Source of the DNA: Deltaproteobacteria bacterium HGW-Deltaproteobacteria-12
GTDB taxonomy: Bacteria > Desulfobacterota > Syntrophia > Syntrophales > Smithellaceae
Direction: 5' to 3'
Assembly (NCBI GenBank): GCA_002840565.1
Contig: PHBK01000004.1
Span: 1 to 64,000, forward strand
DNA: 64,000 nt
The notes beneath the pieces were generated by a model. It saw nothing but the letters and a program-made list of their open reading frames with translations. It was not told where the DNA came from and made no database searches. A program made the position numbers and the translations under genes. Position 1 is the first letter of the stretch. Each line of letters begins with the position of its first letter. Shown here piece by piece: positions 25,862 through 34,101 of the stretch.

Positions 25862-26446
25862 TCATTGTTCAATGTATTTTTTATAGTCTTCCATCGTGTT
25901 CAGATTTTTGTACCACTTTACATCAGCAGGCAGCGGCAGGTATTTAACATCAACCAGGTCAAACAAAAGGCTGATCTTTCTTTTGCCGGCGCCGAGCAGT
26001 TCTTTTGCCTGATCCAGAACAGACTTTTTGTATACCGCGAATAAAGGTTCATATTTGCCGTCGTTCCAGGTGGGGATGACTATTTGATGATTTTGCGCCT
26101 GCCGGATCATCTCCTGAACATATTTGATATCCAGGTCCGGGATGTCGCAGGCAACCACAAAATTTATTTCATGGCTGGAGTATAATAACGTTGAGTATAT
26201 CCCCATCAGGGGACCTTTGCCTTCTTCGAGGTCTGGAATAACCGGTAAGCCTAGAAACCGATACTTCTCCGTATCACTGGCGCCGATGATTATCTCCGGA
26301 AAATGATCCTTAAGCTGAGTAACGATTTTTTCGATCATGGGAAGATTGTTGGCAAAAAGCAGGCTTTTATCCCGCCCCATCCGGCTGCTCTTACCTCCGG
26401 CAAGAATAATTGCCGCGGCGTTTTCCCTGGAGTATTTTTCTGTCAT
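25862..26446 (-). CDS. mobA: Molybdenum cofactor guanylyltransferase
   Basis: A 194-aa MobA-type nucleotidyltransferase. The GTP-binding motif LAGGKSSRMGRDKSLL is near the N-terminus (about residues 15-30), followed by VIPDLEEGKGPLMGIYSTL, the metal site VACDIPDLD and GKYEPLFAVYKKSVL. It joins GMP to molybdopterin to form the MGD cofactor needed by FdnG. It sits 21 bases ahead of moeA. Confidence 0.93.
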   Translation of the reverse strand: MTEKYSRENAAAIILAGGKSSRMGRDKSLLFANNLPMIEKIVTQLKDHFPEIIIGASDTEKYRFLGLPVIPDLEEGKGPLMGIYSTLLYSSHEINFVVACDIPDLDIKYVQEMIRQAQNHQIVIPTWNDGKYEPLFAVYKKSVLDQAKELLGAGKRKISLLFDLVDVKYLPLPADVKWYKNLNTMEDYKKYIEQ

Positions 26447-26476
26447 TCATTGCTTTCTGCTGCTCGTCCGACGATT

Positions 26477-27082
26477 TTATTGCCGAGAATTTTTCTGCTT
26501 GAGCTTTTCGAGTTCCCGCACCAGGTTTTCCAGCGGCGGACGCTGATTAATATTATGTACATCAATGTAGCGGATAATACCTTTTTTATCAATCACGAAC
26601 AAAGCTCTTTCGGCTACGCCGTCGGAGCGCAGCACACCGAACCGTGCTGCCGCTGCCCCATGCGGCCAGAAATCGGAAAGAACATCAAACCACAGTTTCC
26701 CCATCTGGTTTGTCCAGGCAAAAAGCGTGGGAATGCTATCTACGGTAATGCCCAATAAAACGGCATCATTGCTTTCGAAAATATCCTGGATAATATTGTA
26801 GCCGGGCCACTGGTCGGAGCAAACCGGTGTCCAGGCGGCGGGCACAAACGATATCACCACATTTTTCCTGCCGAAAAAATCATGGAGAGATACTTTTTTG
26901 CCGCTGACAGCGGGCAGCGTAAAATCGGGAGCCTTCTGGCCGACTTTTACTTTTAATGAGCTATCCGCCGGTTTGAGCTCTCCGGGATCGTAAATATTGG
27001 TTTTATAAACATAGGATGCGGCATGAGCGCTGCAGGCAATAAAACAAATAACTAAAGCAATCAGAATCGAGTTTCTTTTCAT
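26477..27082 (-). CDS. Exported peroxiredoxin (AhpC/TSA family)
   Basis: A 201-aa protein with a signal peptide (LIALVICFIACSAHA). The mature part is a peroxiredoxin: VGQKAPDFTLPAVSGKKVSL, the catalytic PxxxTxxC block as VPAAWTPVCSDQ, and ERALFVIDKKGIIRYIDVH. After cleavage of the signal peptide only the peroxidatic Cys remains, so it would be a 1-Cys type needing an outside thiol donor. The neighbouring thioredoxin-like protein (27092-27670), also exported, is a likely partner. Role: peroxide removal in the periplasm. Confidence 0.88.
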   Translation of the reverse strand: MKRNSILIALVICFIACSAHAASYVYKTNIYDPGELKPADSSLKVKVGQKAPDFTLPAVSGKKVSLHDFFGRKNVVISFVPAAWTPVCSDQWPGYNIIQDIFESNDAVLLGITVDSIPTLFAWTNQMGKLWFDVLSDFWPHGAAAARFGVLRSDGVAERALFVIDKKGIIRYIDVHNINQRPPLENLVRELEKLKQKNSRQ

Positions 27083-27091
27083 CAGCGCCTC

Positions 27092-27670
27092 CTATTTTAA
27101 TCCGGCTGATTTTACGATTTGGGCCAGAAAAAGATCGATATTTTCCAGCGCACCCAGACGTGAATAGATGACCTCATTGCCGCCGCCGGCGGCAATCTTT
27201 GCCACAATAAAGTAAGGAGTTCGCACTTCGCCCAGAATTTTATGGATTTTATAATCTTCGTCCGGAATCAAGGGAAAGGCGACCGCATATTTTCTCTTAT
27301 AGGTTCCAACTTCAAACGAAGTATTGCCGGCGCCAATGCCGATCATTTTGATTTTGTCTTTAAGCGCCGGATTGTTTTCGATCAACCCATAGAGACGGTT
27401 AATATTAGGGGCATCGGCCTGGCAATAAGGGCAGTACATACTGTATATCTGGATGATGGCTATTTTGGCTTTGATCTGGTTTAGCTTAAATGTTTTGCCG
27501 CCGGAAGACAAACCCAGATATTTAAGATCAACGGAATTGTCGGGTCTTAGTAATTCCAGCTCCGGCAGAGAAGTTCCGACTTTAGGCGGACTTTTTTCCG
27601 CAGCGAATGCTGCTGTTGCCATAAAAGCAATCAGAATGAAGACACATAACCATGATATTCTTCTTTCCAT
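27092..27670 (-). CDS. Exported thioredoxin-like protein (TlpA/ResA type)
   Basis: A 192-aa protein with a signal peptide (CVFILIAFMATAAFA). The thioredoxin-like domain has KIAIIQIYSMYCPYCQADAP with the CPYC redox pair, and a later cis-Pro region VRTPYFIV. It ends 9 bases before the peroxiredoxin start and is very likely cotranscribed with it. Probable periplasmic thiol reductant or oxidase; direction of electron flow is not deducible. Confidence 0.85.
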   Translation of the reverse strand: MERRISWLCVFILIAFMATAAFAAEKSPPKVGTSLPELELLRPDNSVDLKYLGLSSGGKTFKLNQIKAKIAIIQIYSMYCPYCQADAPNINRLYGLIENNPALKDKIKMIGIGAGNTSFEVGTYKRKYAVAFPLIPDEDYKIHKILGEVRTPYFIVAKIAAGGGNEVIYSRLGALENIDLFLAQIVKSAGLK

Positions 27671-27694
27671 AATCAGCTCCTTATTATTTTTTTA

Positions 27695-29650
27695 TTAAAT
27701 ATCCCAGATAAAGATGACGCCGCTGGTGGGGAAAATCCATTCCTTATCAGAAACATTAATTTCCATGAATTTTCCTGTGTCTCTGGTGATCGCAGGAGAA
27801 GGATTTTTGCCGGCAAAGAAACTCTCCACTCGCACATTCTTTAAATCAGCTTTTTCATAATGGAAAGTTATGTCCACCCCCCTTGTCGGATATACCAGAT
27901 ATATCGGGAAGATATTATTGGTCTTTGATTTCTTTGTGACAATTTCTATGGATATTTTAACCTCCGAATTGATTTTTTTCTTCAGTCCGTTGTCACCGCA
28001 CCAGACTTCATAACCCCGATCAGTAATCTTGGTGGAGATAATCGGTATGTCTTCGTCATCAATACGCACCTGCTTGACGCGGAAATCCCTTGCCATATCC
28101 AGGTCATCGCTGCCTCCCAGAAGCCAGCGGTATTCACAATGCTGATATTCCATAAGTGCCGCCAACTGTTGATTATTGCGGGCGCAGCCGATCATAAAAA
28201 TGTTGTTTTTTATCGTTTTCCTGTATTCGATGCGTGCGGTTACCTGAAAATCATTATCCGAACGCGCTTTGCTCCCGGTTGCTTCCGGCAGTGGAGCGAT
28301 GTTTATATCATAGCGAAAGCTGCTGCGTAATTCCAGCTGGCGGTCTTTTTTCCCGAAGAGAGTTTCGAACATTTCGTAATAAATAGCGTCGCCGAGTTCT
28401 TCACTTCGTGTCCTTGCCTGAAAACAGTGCCGGATAATATTATCTATGCGGGCTAGAGACTTCTCCTCGCCGGGAATGAAGATGCGCCGCAGCCGTGGTT
28501 CAATGGCGTCGGTTTTTCCCTTTTGGATAAACATCCGGGGGGCTCTTTTTCCTAAAGCGCAAAGAACTTCATAGCTGATTGTTTTTGCTTTTGCCGCGAT
28601 TTCATTGGCGCTGATATATTCGCTGCCCTGCCTGCCCAAAAGCACTACTTCATCACCTGTGGCACAATCGCGAATGGCGGTGACATCTATTGTACACAAA
28701 TCCATGGAAATTCTTCCGACAATAGGCGCACGTCGGCCGTTAATTAAAGCCTCCCCCTGATTGGAAAGAATAAAACCATATCCGTCGCCGTAGCCTACGG
28801 GAATAGTGGCGATGCGGGTATTTTCTGCGGTTACATAAGTGCTGTTGTAACCGATGCCGTAGCCGGGTGGAAAATCCTTGATTAAGACGATTGTAGTTTT
28901 AAAAGACATTACGGGGGCCAGCAAGGCTTTTGCTGCAGTATCGGGAGAAGGATAAATGCCATAGGACATAATTCCCGGGCGCACCATATCTAATTTAAAT
29001 TGAGGGTAGTTTAAGATGGCGCCGCTGTTATCCAGATGCCTGATGGGAATTGAAATGTTGAGCTCCGCGAGCTTTGCCAACAAACCGGAAAACAACTGCC
29101 ATTGCTGATCATTACGGGGAATGGATATTTCGCTTGACGCCAGGTGGGTGAAAAGTCCCTCCAGGTTAATATCCGGAAGCTCCAAAATATTGCGAATGAG
29201 CTCTGCTGCTTCGCTGTGCATAGTGCCGCCGCGACCCATACCGGTATCAACTTCGATATGCACCGATATGGCGATGCCGGCCTTTTTTGCCGCAGTTTGC
29301 AGTTTGCGGGCAAAGGTCAAGTCGGAAACCGACGGCGTAAGATTGTATTTGATTATTTCTTCGATTTCCGAGTCGGTGGAAGGTCCGAGAATAACAATCG
29401 GTGCTTCAATGCCGCTGACACGCAGCTGCACGCCTTCATCGGCATTGGCGACACCCAGCATTCGGGCGCCGTTTTTCAGGGCAATGTTGGATATTTCGAT
29501 CGCGCCGTGTCCGTAAGCATCAGCCTTGACCACCTGCATGAAATCGCCATCCGGTCCGATCAGCCTTTTAATTTCCTTTAAATTGCCGATGAAAGTGTCA
29601 AGATCAACTTCCACCCAGCTGCGATACTTATGTTCTTTTTCTAATCCCAT
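27695..29650 (-). CDS. alr: Alanine racemase with long C-terminal extension
   Basis: A 651-aa protein. Residues 1-about 375 are a complete alanine racemase: the PLP lysine in MQVVKADAYGHGA, HIEVDTGMGRGG, LFTHLASSE, RHLDNSGAI, MVRPGIMSYGIYP, the second catalytic Tyr in PPGYGIGYNSTY and RISMDLCTID. The usual enzyme ends near 370; here 275 further residues follow, mixed alpha/beta with RRIFIPGEEKSLARIDNIIRH and later beta-rich parts (YRWLLGGSDDLDMARDF, FPTSGVIFIWDI). The tail's IRHCFQARTRSEELGDAIYYEMFE stretch suggests a PilZ-like or binding module but I do not recognise it. It makes D-Ala for the cell wall. Upstream lies the CHASE2 cyclase. Confidence 0.9.
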   Translation of the reverse strand: MGLEKEHKYRSWVEVDLDTFIGNLKEIKRLIGPDGDFMQVVKADAYGHGAIEISNIALKNGARMLGVANADEGVQLRVSGIEAPIVILGPSTDSEIEEIIKYNLTPSVSDLTFARKLQTAAKKAGIAISVHIEVDTGMGRGGTMHSEAAELIRNILELPDINLEGLFTHLASSEISIPRNDQQWQLFSGLLAKLAELNISIPIRHLDNSGAILNYPQFKLDMVRPGIMSYGIYPSPDTAAKALLAPVMSFKTTIVLIKDFPPGYGIGYNSTYVTAENTRIATIPVGYGDGYGFILSNQGEALINGRRAPIVGRISMDLCTIDVTAIRDCATGDEVVLLGRQGSEYISANEIAAKAKTISYEVLCALGKRAPRMFIQKGKTDAIEPRLRRIFIPGEEKSLARIDNIIRHCFQARTRSEELGDAIYYEMFETLFGKKDRQLELRSSFRYDINIAPLPEATGSKARSDNDFQVTARIEYRKTIKNNIFMIGCARNNQQLAALMEYQHCEYRWLLGGSDDLDMARDFRVKQVRIDDEDIPIISTKITDRGYEVWCGDNGLKKKINSEVKISIEIVTKKSKTNNIFPIYLVYPTRGVDITFHYEKADLKNVRVESFFAGKNPSPAITRDTGKFMEINVSDKEWIFPTSGVIFIWDI

Positions 29651-29672
29651 TTTTATGTTCAGCTTGAAAGTC

Positions 29673-31925
29673 CTATTTTTTGGTCATCGTAAAGACACCG
29701 TCCCAGGGCGCCGGCGGCGGATTTTCCTTCAGGTTTTTGCAGCGCTCAATGTACAATATGGAAGCTTCATCTTCCGGCCTGATGCTTAATGTTTTCTGGA
29801 AGGCGGCGACGGCTTCATCCCAGCGGGATGCACGATAAAGGGCCAGGCCGGCTTCAAAATTAACGATGAAATCCCGGAATTTGCTTTCGTCCTTCTTTTC
29901 ACCGAGCAATTCGTAAATTTTGACAGGCAGTTTCTTGCCTTTGACCCGCACCCAGTCCAGTTCCCGACAGCACATGGAATCTTTAACTACGTTGAAGGTG
30001 AATTCGCTGATAATGATGTTGGAACCGTATTCCTTGTTAATTCCTTCGAGACGTGAACCGAGGTTGACCATATCGCCCATGACCGTATAATCAAAGCGCA
30101 TTTCCGAACCCATGTTGCCCACGACCATATCGCCGCTGTTTACTCCTACGCCGATATTCAATACCGGTTTGCCCTCCGCCTGCCATTTCTTTTGCAGACG
30201 GTGCAGCTCACTCAACATTTCCAGCGCGGTAAGACAGGAACGCCGGGCATGATCGGGCTGATCCAGGGGTGCTCCAAAGACGGCCATAATCGCGTCACCC
30301 ATATACTTGTCAAGCATTCCATTATGTCGGAAGACGACGTCGGTCATGGCGGTAAGATATTCATTGAGTAAATGAACCAATTCTTCAGGACTGAGCTTTT
30401 CCGAAATAGTCGTAAAGCCGCGAATATCGGAAAACAAAACGGATAAGTCTTTTTTGTCACCACCCAGCTTCAGTTTGGTCGGATCTTTGAGCATTTCGTT
30501 GATAACGGATGCGGTCAGATAATACTGGAAGGCGCCGCGTATCTTTTTCTTTTCCCGCTCTTCCTTGATGTAATGGTAAACGGTGATTCCCAGGTAAATA
30601 AACGCCATTGTAAATACCGGGTAAATGAGGTTCAGCCAGACATTATATTTTGAAAAAATGAACATGTTAACGGCCACAAAAATGACGAGGATGAGCAAAG
30701 CATAGAAAATGCCCGTTACTGCTTTAAGGCGCGGAATAATCATGCCCATGAGCAGGCCGAAAAAAATAATGGCGCAAAGATCGATAAATCGAGTGAAACT
30801 GGAATGAGTTAAAAAATTACGGTGCAGGATATTGTCTATTACCGTTGCATGGATCTCCACTCCGGGATAAGTGGCTCCGAAGGGGGTTACCCGCAAATCG
30901 TAGATGCCGATGGCAGTAGCGCCCACAATAACGATTTTATTGCGGATCTTTTCAGCAGGAATTTTCCCTTGCAGAATATCGGTGATGGAGTAATGCGGGA
31001 AAGTCTTTGCCGGTCCCAGATAGTTGACGAGAAGCCTTCCTGATTCGTCCGTAGGGATGGTGATATCGCCGATTTTTACGCTTTCCGCACCATAGCCGGC
31101 CAAGTTTAACGAAAGCTGCGGCCAATCCAGATACTGATGCAAGACAGAAAGAGAAAGTGATGAATAATAATTGTTGGCGAATTTTATTACCAGAGGTGAC
31201 CAGCGCATCGTCCCGTCAGTATCAGGAATCATGTTAAAATAACCGCTATTAGCGGCGGCAGCGGAAAGAGACTTCAAATTAGCTTCCGGGGCATAGGCCT
31301 TCACCAAGGCATAGTCATCAGGATTTTTCTCCAAAGAATTAATTATCTGGTAGCGGGAGTTATTGATGTTATCGGCTTTATCTGAAATGTCCTTTTCCGA
31401 CAAATGAGCCACTTCTTTGCTGGATAAGTGAAAAAAATAGCCGAGGGTGACTTTTCCGCTGCGGGCAATTGATCTGGCCAGGGCCGCATCGGTATCGGCG
31501 GTGGCCTTCTTTTTGTTTAAAAGATTCTCTATGCTGCTGTTCTTAAGGCCGCTCTTTTTAAGTTCAGCCGAAAGTTCCGCGATAGTTTTAAGGCTGGAAT
31601 TTTCGTCAGGTTCCGAAAAAACAATATCAAAGCCGACAGCTTTAGCGCCTGACGCCTTGAGACGATCCATCAGTCGTGCAATCGTAGTGCGCGGCCACGG
31701 CCAGCGCCCCAATTCAGTCAGGCTTTTTTCATCGACAACCGCAATTATTGTCTCCGGTCCTGCCGGTAAGGCACCGCGCGATGACATACGCAGATCAAGT
31801 GTTTTCAATTCCATAAAGCGCAGGAGGGGAAAATCAAAAAAGAAAAGAGCCAGTACCAAAATGATGACGAAAAAAGTGATTTTTAAAGGTGTGACCTGGG
31901 AATATTTTTTTATGTATTCTTTCAT
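29673..31925 (-). CDS. CHASE2-domain class III adenylate cyclase
   Basis: A 750-aa membrane protein: an N-terminal helix, a large periplasmic CHASE2 sensor (about residues 40-350, with TIIAVVDEKSLTELGRWPWPRT and AVGFDIVFSEPDE), three membrane helices (about 360-440), then a class III cyclase (about 490-670). Catalytic features seen are the metal Asp in LFSDIRGFT and KYMGDAIMAVFG, the Lys that selects adenine in the same block, the Asp in VMGDMVN, and N/R of NLGSRLE. A TPR-like C-terminus (LALYRASRWDEAVAAFQKTL) follows. It makes cAMP in response to an extracytoplasmic cue. The ATG at 31925 has GAAGGG upstream; the longer ORF to 32021 was rejected. Confidence 0.92.
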   Translation of the reverse strand: MKEYIKKYSQVTPLKITFFVIILVLALFFFDFPLLRFMELKTLDLRMSSRGALPAGPETIIAVVDEKSLTELGRWPWPRTTIARLMDRLKASGAKAVGFDIVFSEPDENSSLKTIAELSAELKKSGLKNSSIENLLNKKKATADTDAALARSIARSGKVTLGYFFHLSSKEVAHLSEKDISDKADNINNSRYQIINSLEKNPDDYALVKAYAPEANLKSLSAAAANSGYFNMIPDTDGTMRWSPLVIKFANNYYSSLSLSVLHQYLDWPQLSLNLAGYGAESVKIGDITIPTDESGRLLVNYLGPAKTFPHYSITDILQGKIPAEKIRNKIVIVGATAIGIYDLRVTPFGATYPGVEIHATVIDNILHRNFLTHSSFTRFIDLCAIIFFGLLMGMIIPRLKAVTGIFYALLILVIFVAVNMFIFSKYNVWLNLIYPVFTMAFIYLGITVYHYIKEEREKKKIRGAFQYYLTASVINEMLKDPTKLKLGGDKKDLSVLFSDIRGFTTISEKLSPEELVHLLNEYLTAMTDVVFRHNGMLDKYMGDAIMAVFGAPLDQPDHARRSCLTALEMLSELHRLQKKWQAEGKPVLNIGVGVNSGDMVVGNMGSEMRFDYTVMGDMVNLGSRLEGINKEYGSNIIISEFTFNVVKDSMCCRELDWVRVKGKKLPVKIYELLGEKKDESKFRDFIVNFEAGLALYRASRWDEAVAAFQKTLSIRPEDEASILYIERCKNLKENPPPAPWDGVFTMTKK

Positions 31926-32202
31926 GGTTGTCCCTTCAATGGTTATGCAAAATATATACAAAATTATGAGAATTCGTGGCTTAACTTCCCCTGACAGAGA
32001 AAAGGACTTATGGTTGAGCATGGATCTTGTAACAAAGTGATATTATCAAACCACGAACAGAGAAGTCAAGCTGTCTATAATTCTTTCGGGGGAATCTTTT
32101 TTGTCGTGCCAGGGAACATTAAGAAACTGCTGAAAGGAAAGCTTATTCTCTTCGATAATAACTTAAACAGTTGTGCCGAAGCGCTGCTGGCTTTGCAAAA
32201 AC

Positions 32203-32700
32203 TTACATCAAATGCTTTTGTAATGTCTGGTAACTATGGAAATCGGAATCTACGAATTCTGCACCGATTTGCACATCTTTTTCAGATTCGAATTTCCGCT
32301 GGGTTTTGCATTTCATGGTGATGGGTTGCAGAGCTTCCGGCAGCGTAAAGATGATGTCGCATTCATTCGTTTCGCTGTCTTCGGCAACATCCAGTTTATA
32401 ACCTCTGGGGATGGAGATGAGCAGCCCGCCGAGCGAAATATCCAAAACCTTTCCCGTTTGCAACGCTTTGTTTTCTTCATCATTTTTATCCATAACCAGG
32501 GCGGGCAGGGAAACCGGCCTGCGGATATACTGACGCCGCTCTTTTTCGATGTTTTGCAGAACTTTTTTTACACTGAGGTATTGGTAGAGCATGTTGTCAA
32601 TAACTGCCGACATTGTTTGGCGCTCCGCATCGGCGACTTTCTGGAGGGAGTTTCTGATCTCGGCGCTGGTGCGAAAACATATGGTTACGTCTTTGCTCAT
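32203..32700 (-). CDS. Ribbon-helix-helix plus PilZ domain protein
   Basis: A 165-aa protein. The first 45 residues (VTICFRTSAEIRNSLQKVA, SAVIDNMLYQYL) have the strand-helix-helix pattern of an RHH DNA-binding domain. Residues about 60-160 are a PilZ domain with both c-di-GMP signatures: RxxxR in RRQYIRRPV and DxSxxG in DISLGGLLI. It is thus a candidate c-di-GMP-responsive repressor. The ATG at 32700 is set by GGGGGA 4 bases upstream, which is itself part of an inverted repeat (32702-32727). Single gene; longer start at 32727 begins inside the repeat. Confidence 0.8.
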   Translation of the reverse strand: MSKDVTICFRTSAEIRNSLQKVADAERQTMSAVIDNMLYQYLSVKKVLQNIEKERRQYIRRPVSLPALVMDKNDEENKALQTGKVLDISLGGLLISIPRGYKLDVAEDSETNECDIIFTLPEALQPITMKCKTQRKFESEKDVQIGAEFVDSDFHSYQTLQKHLM

Positions 32701-32701
32701 A

Positions 32702-32727
32702 TTGTCCCCCTGGAGTAAAGGGGACAA
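32702..32727 (-). promoter_or_regulatory. Inverted repeat covering the ribosome site of the RHH-PilZ gene
   Basis: TTGTCCCC (32702-32709) and GGGGACAA (32720-32727) form a perfect 8-bp inverted repeat with a 10-base spacer, ending one base before the start codon. On the message the right-hand arm contains the Shine-Dalgarno GGGGA, so folding would hide it; on DNA it could be an operator for the RHH dimer. Confidence 0.6.
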
Positions 32728-32959
32728 AGTATTTCCAGTGCCCCCTTTTCAATATTTATAATGTTATGGCTAACAATGTACTACGAAAAACCAAGCTTGT
32801 CAATAATCTCCTTTGGGCGGAATTCTGAAAATTGACGGGGTTCCCTTTTGCAGACCTGGCTTCCGGGGTATAGAGACTGTCGGCAGCCGATAGTCTATTT
32901 CGTTATACAGATTTATGTTTTTACTGACTCCGGTTGCACGGGTTGAGATAAAGTAAATT

Positions 32960-33937
32960 TTATCTTTCCCAATGCGGATCGGCCTTCTGCAAATAGTTAA
33001 CTATGTAATCGCCCACAGAATCTTCCAGAGAAGAAAAAGCCGCAGGGCATCCCGCCGCTTTTAGTTTATCCATTTTGGCTTCGGTGAAATACTGGTATTG
33101 ATTGCGCAGCCCCTCCGGCATGGGGATATATTCGATATTGGGCTTCAGTTTTAACGACGCAAAAACAGCGCTGATTAAATCGTTCCAGGACCGCGCTTTT
33201 CCGGTGCCGAGATTGAAAATGCCGCTGGCGGACGGATTCTGCAGCAACCACCACATTGTTTGAATGCAATCTTTAACATAAACAAAATCACGCAACTGCC
33301 CGCCGTCCGGATATTCCGGTTTGTAGGATTTGAACAGGCGCACTTTTCCCGTTTCCTTAATTTGATGATAGGCCTTGAAAATAACGCTGGTCATGTCTTC
33401 TTTATGATATTCGTTGGGGCCGAAGACGTTGAAAAACTTGATGCCGGCAATTTTATCCTCCAGAGAATTCTTTAATACCCAGAGATCAAAAACCTGCTTG
33501 GAATAGCCATACATATTAATCGGCCGGAGGGAGGCAATTTTGTCATGGTCATCGGAAAAGCCCTGAGAACCATCGCCGTAAGTGGCGGCGGAACTAGCGT
33601 AGATAAAACGGACACCGTGTTTTACCGCCCATTGAGCCAGGCTGCGGGTGTATTCATAATTGTTTTGCCAGAGGAAATCGGCATTGCGTTCGGTCGTCGC
33701 GGAGCAGGCACCCATATGGATTATCGCGGAAACGGCAAAAGGAACACGGTCTTCGCAAACCAGCGGCAGGAAATCATCTCTGTGGATAAATTCGGCAAAA
33801 CGCCTGTTGACCAGATTCTTCCACTTATCTTTTGTACCTAAACGGTCAACGATAACTATATCCTCAATGCCTTCCCGGTTTAATTTCCAGACAAAAGCGC
33901 TCCCGATAAATCCCGCACCACCCGTTACAACTATCAT
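32960..33937 (-). CDS. hldD: ADP-L-glycero-D-manno-heptose 6-epimerase
   Basis: A 325-aa short-chain-dehydrogenase-type epimerase. It has the N-terminal GGAGFIGS nucleotide motif, VDRLGTKDKWKNL typical of HldD/RfaD, MGACSATTE, the SSAATYG block, the catalytic YxxxK in MYGYSKQ, FFNVFGPNEYHKEDM and FNLGTGKARSWNDL. It makes the L-glycero heptose for the LPS inner core in the cytoplasm. Single gene with no partner nearby. Shows the organism is Gram-negative with heptose LPS. Confidence 0.95.
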   Translation of the reverse strand: MIVVTGGAGFIGSAFVWKLNREGIEDIVIVDRLGTKDKWKNLVNRRFAEFIHRDDFLPLVCEDRVPFAVSAIIHMGACSATTERNADFLWQNNYEYTRSLAQWAVKHGVRFIYASSAATYGDGSQGFSDDHDKIASLRPINMYGYSKQVFDLWVLKNSLEDKIAGIKFFNVFGPNEYHKEDMTSVIFKAYHQIKETGKVRLFKSYKPEYPDGGQLRDFVYVKDCIQTMWWLLQNPSASGIFNLGTGKARSWNDLISAVFASLKLKPNIEYIPMPEGLRNQYQYFTEAKMDKLKAAGCPAAFSSLEDSVGDYIVNYLQKADPHWER

Positions 33938-34101
33938 TTATAATGCTCCTCTGTTATTTAGCCCTGTTGAGTTAGTAATACTGAAAACAAATGCTGTCAA
34001 TAAAGAATATTACCTGATCCTTTCTTCATCCACCGGCGGCAACGGCAGCCGGGGGTAATATCAGGCACTGAAAGAATTGACAAAATTGGAGAAAATCTCC
34101 A

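Noticed and set aside
32010..32321. A 103-aa plus-strand ORF between the cyclase and RHH-PilZ genes
   Set aside because: Its 3' third is antisense to the PilZ coding region and the rest has no features.
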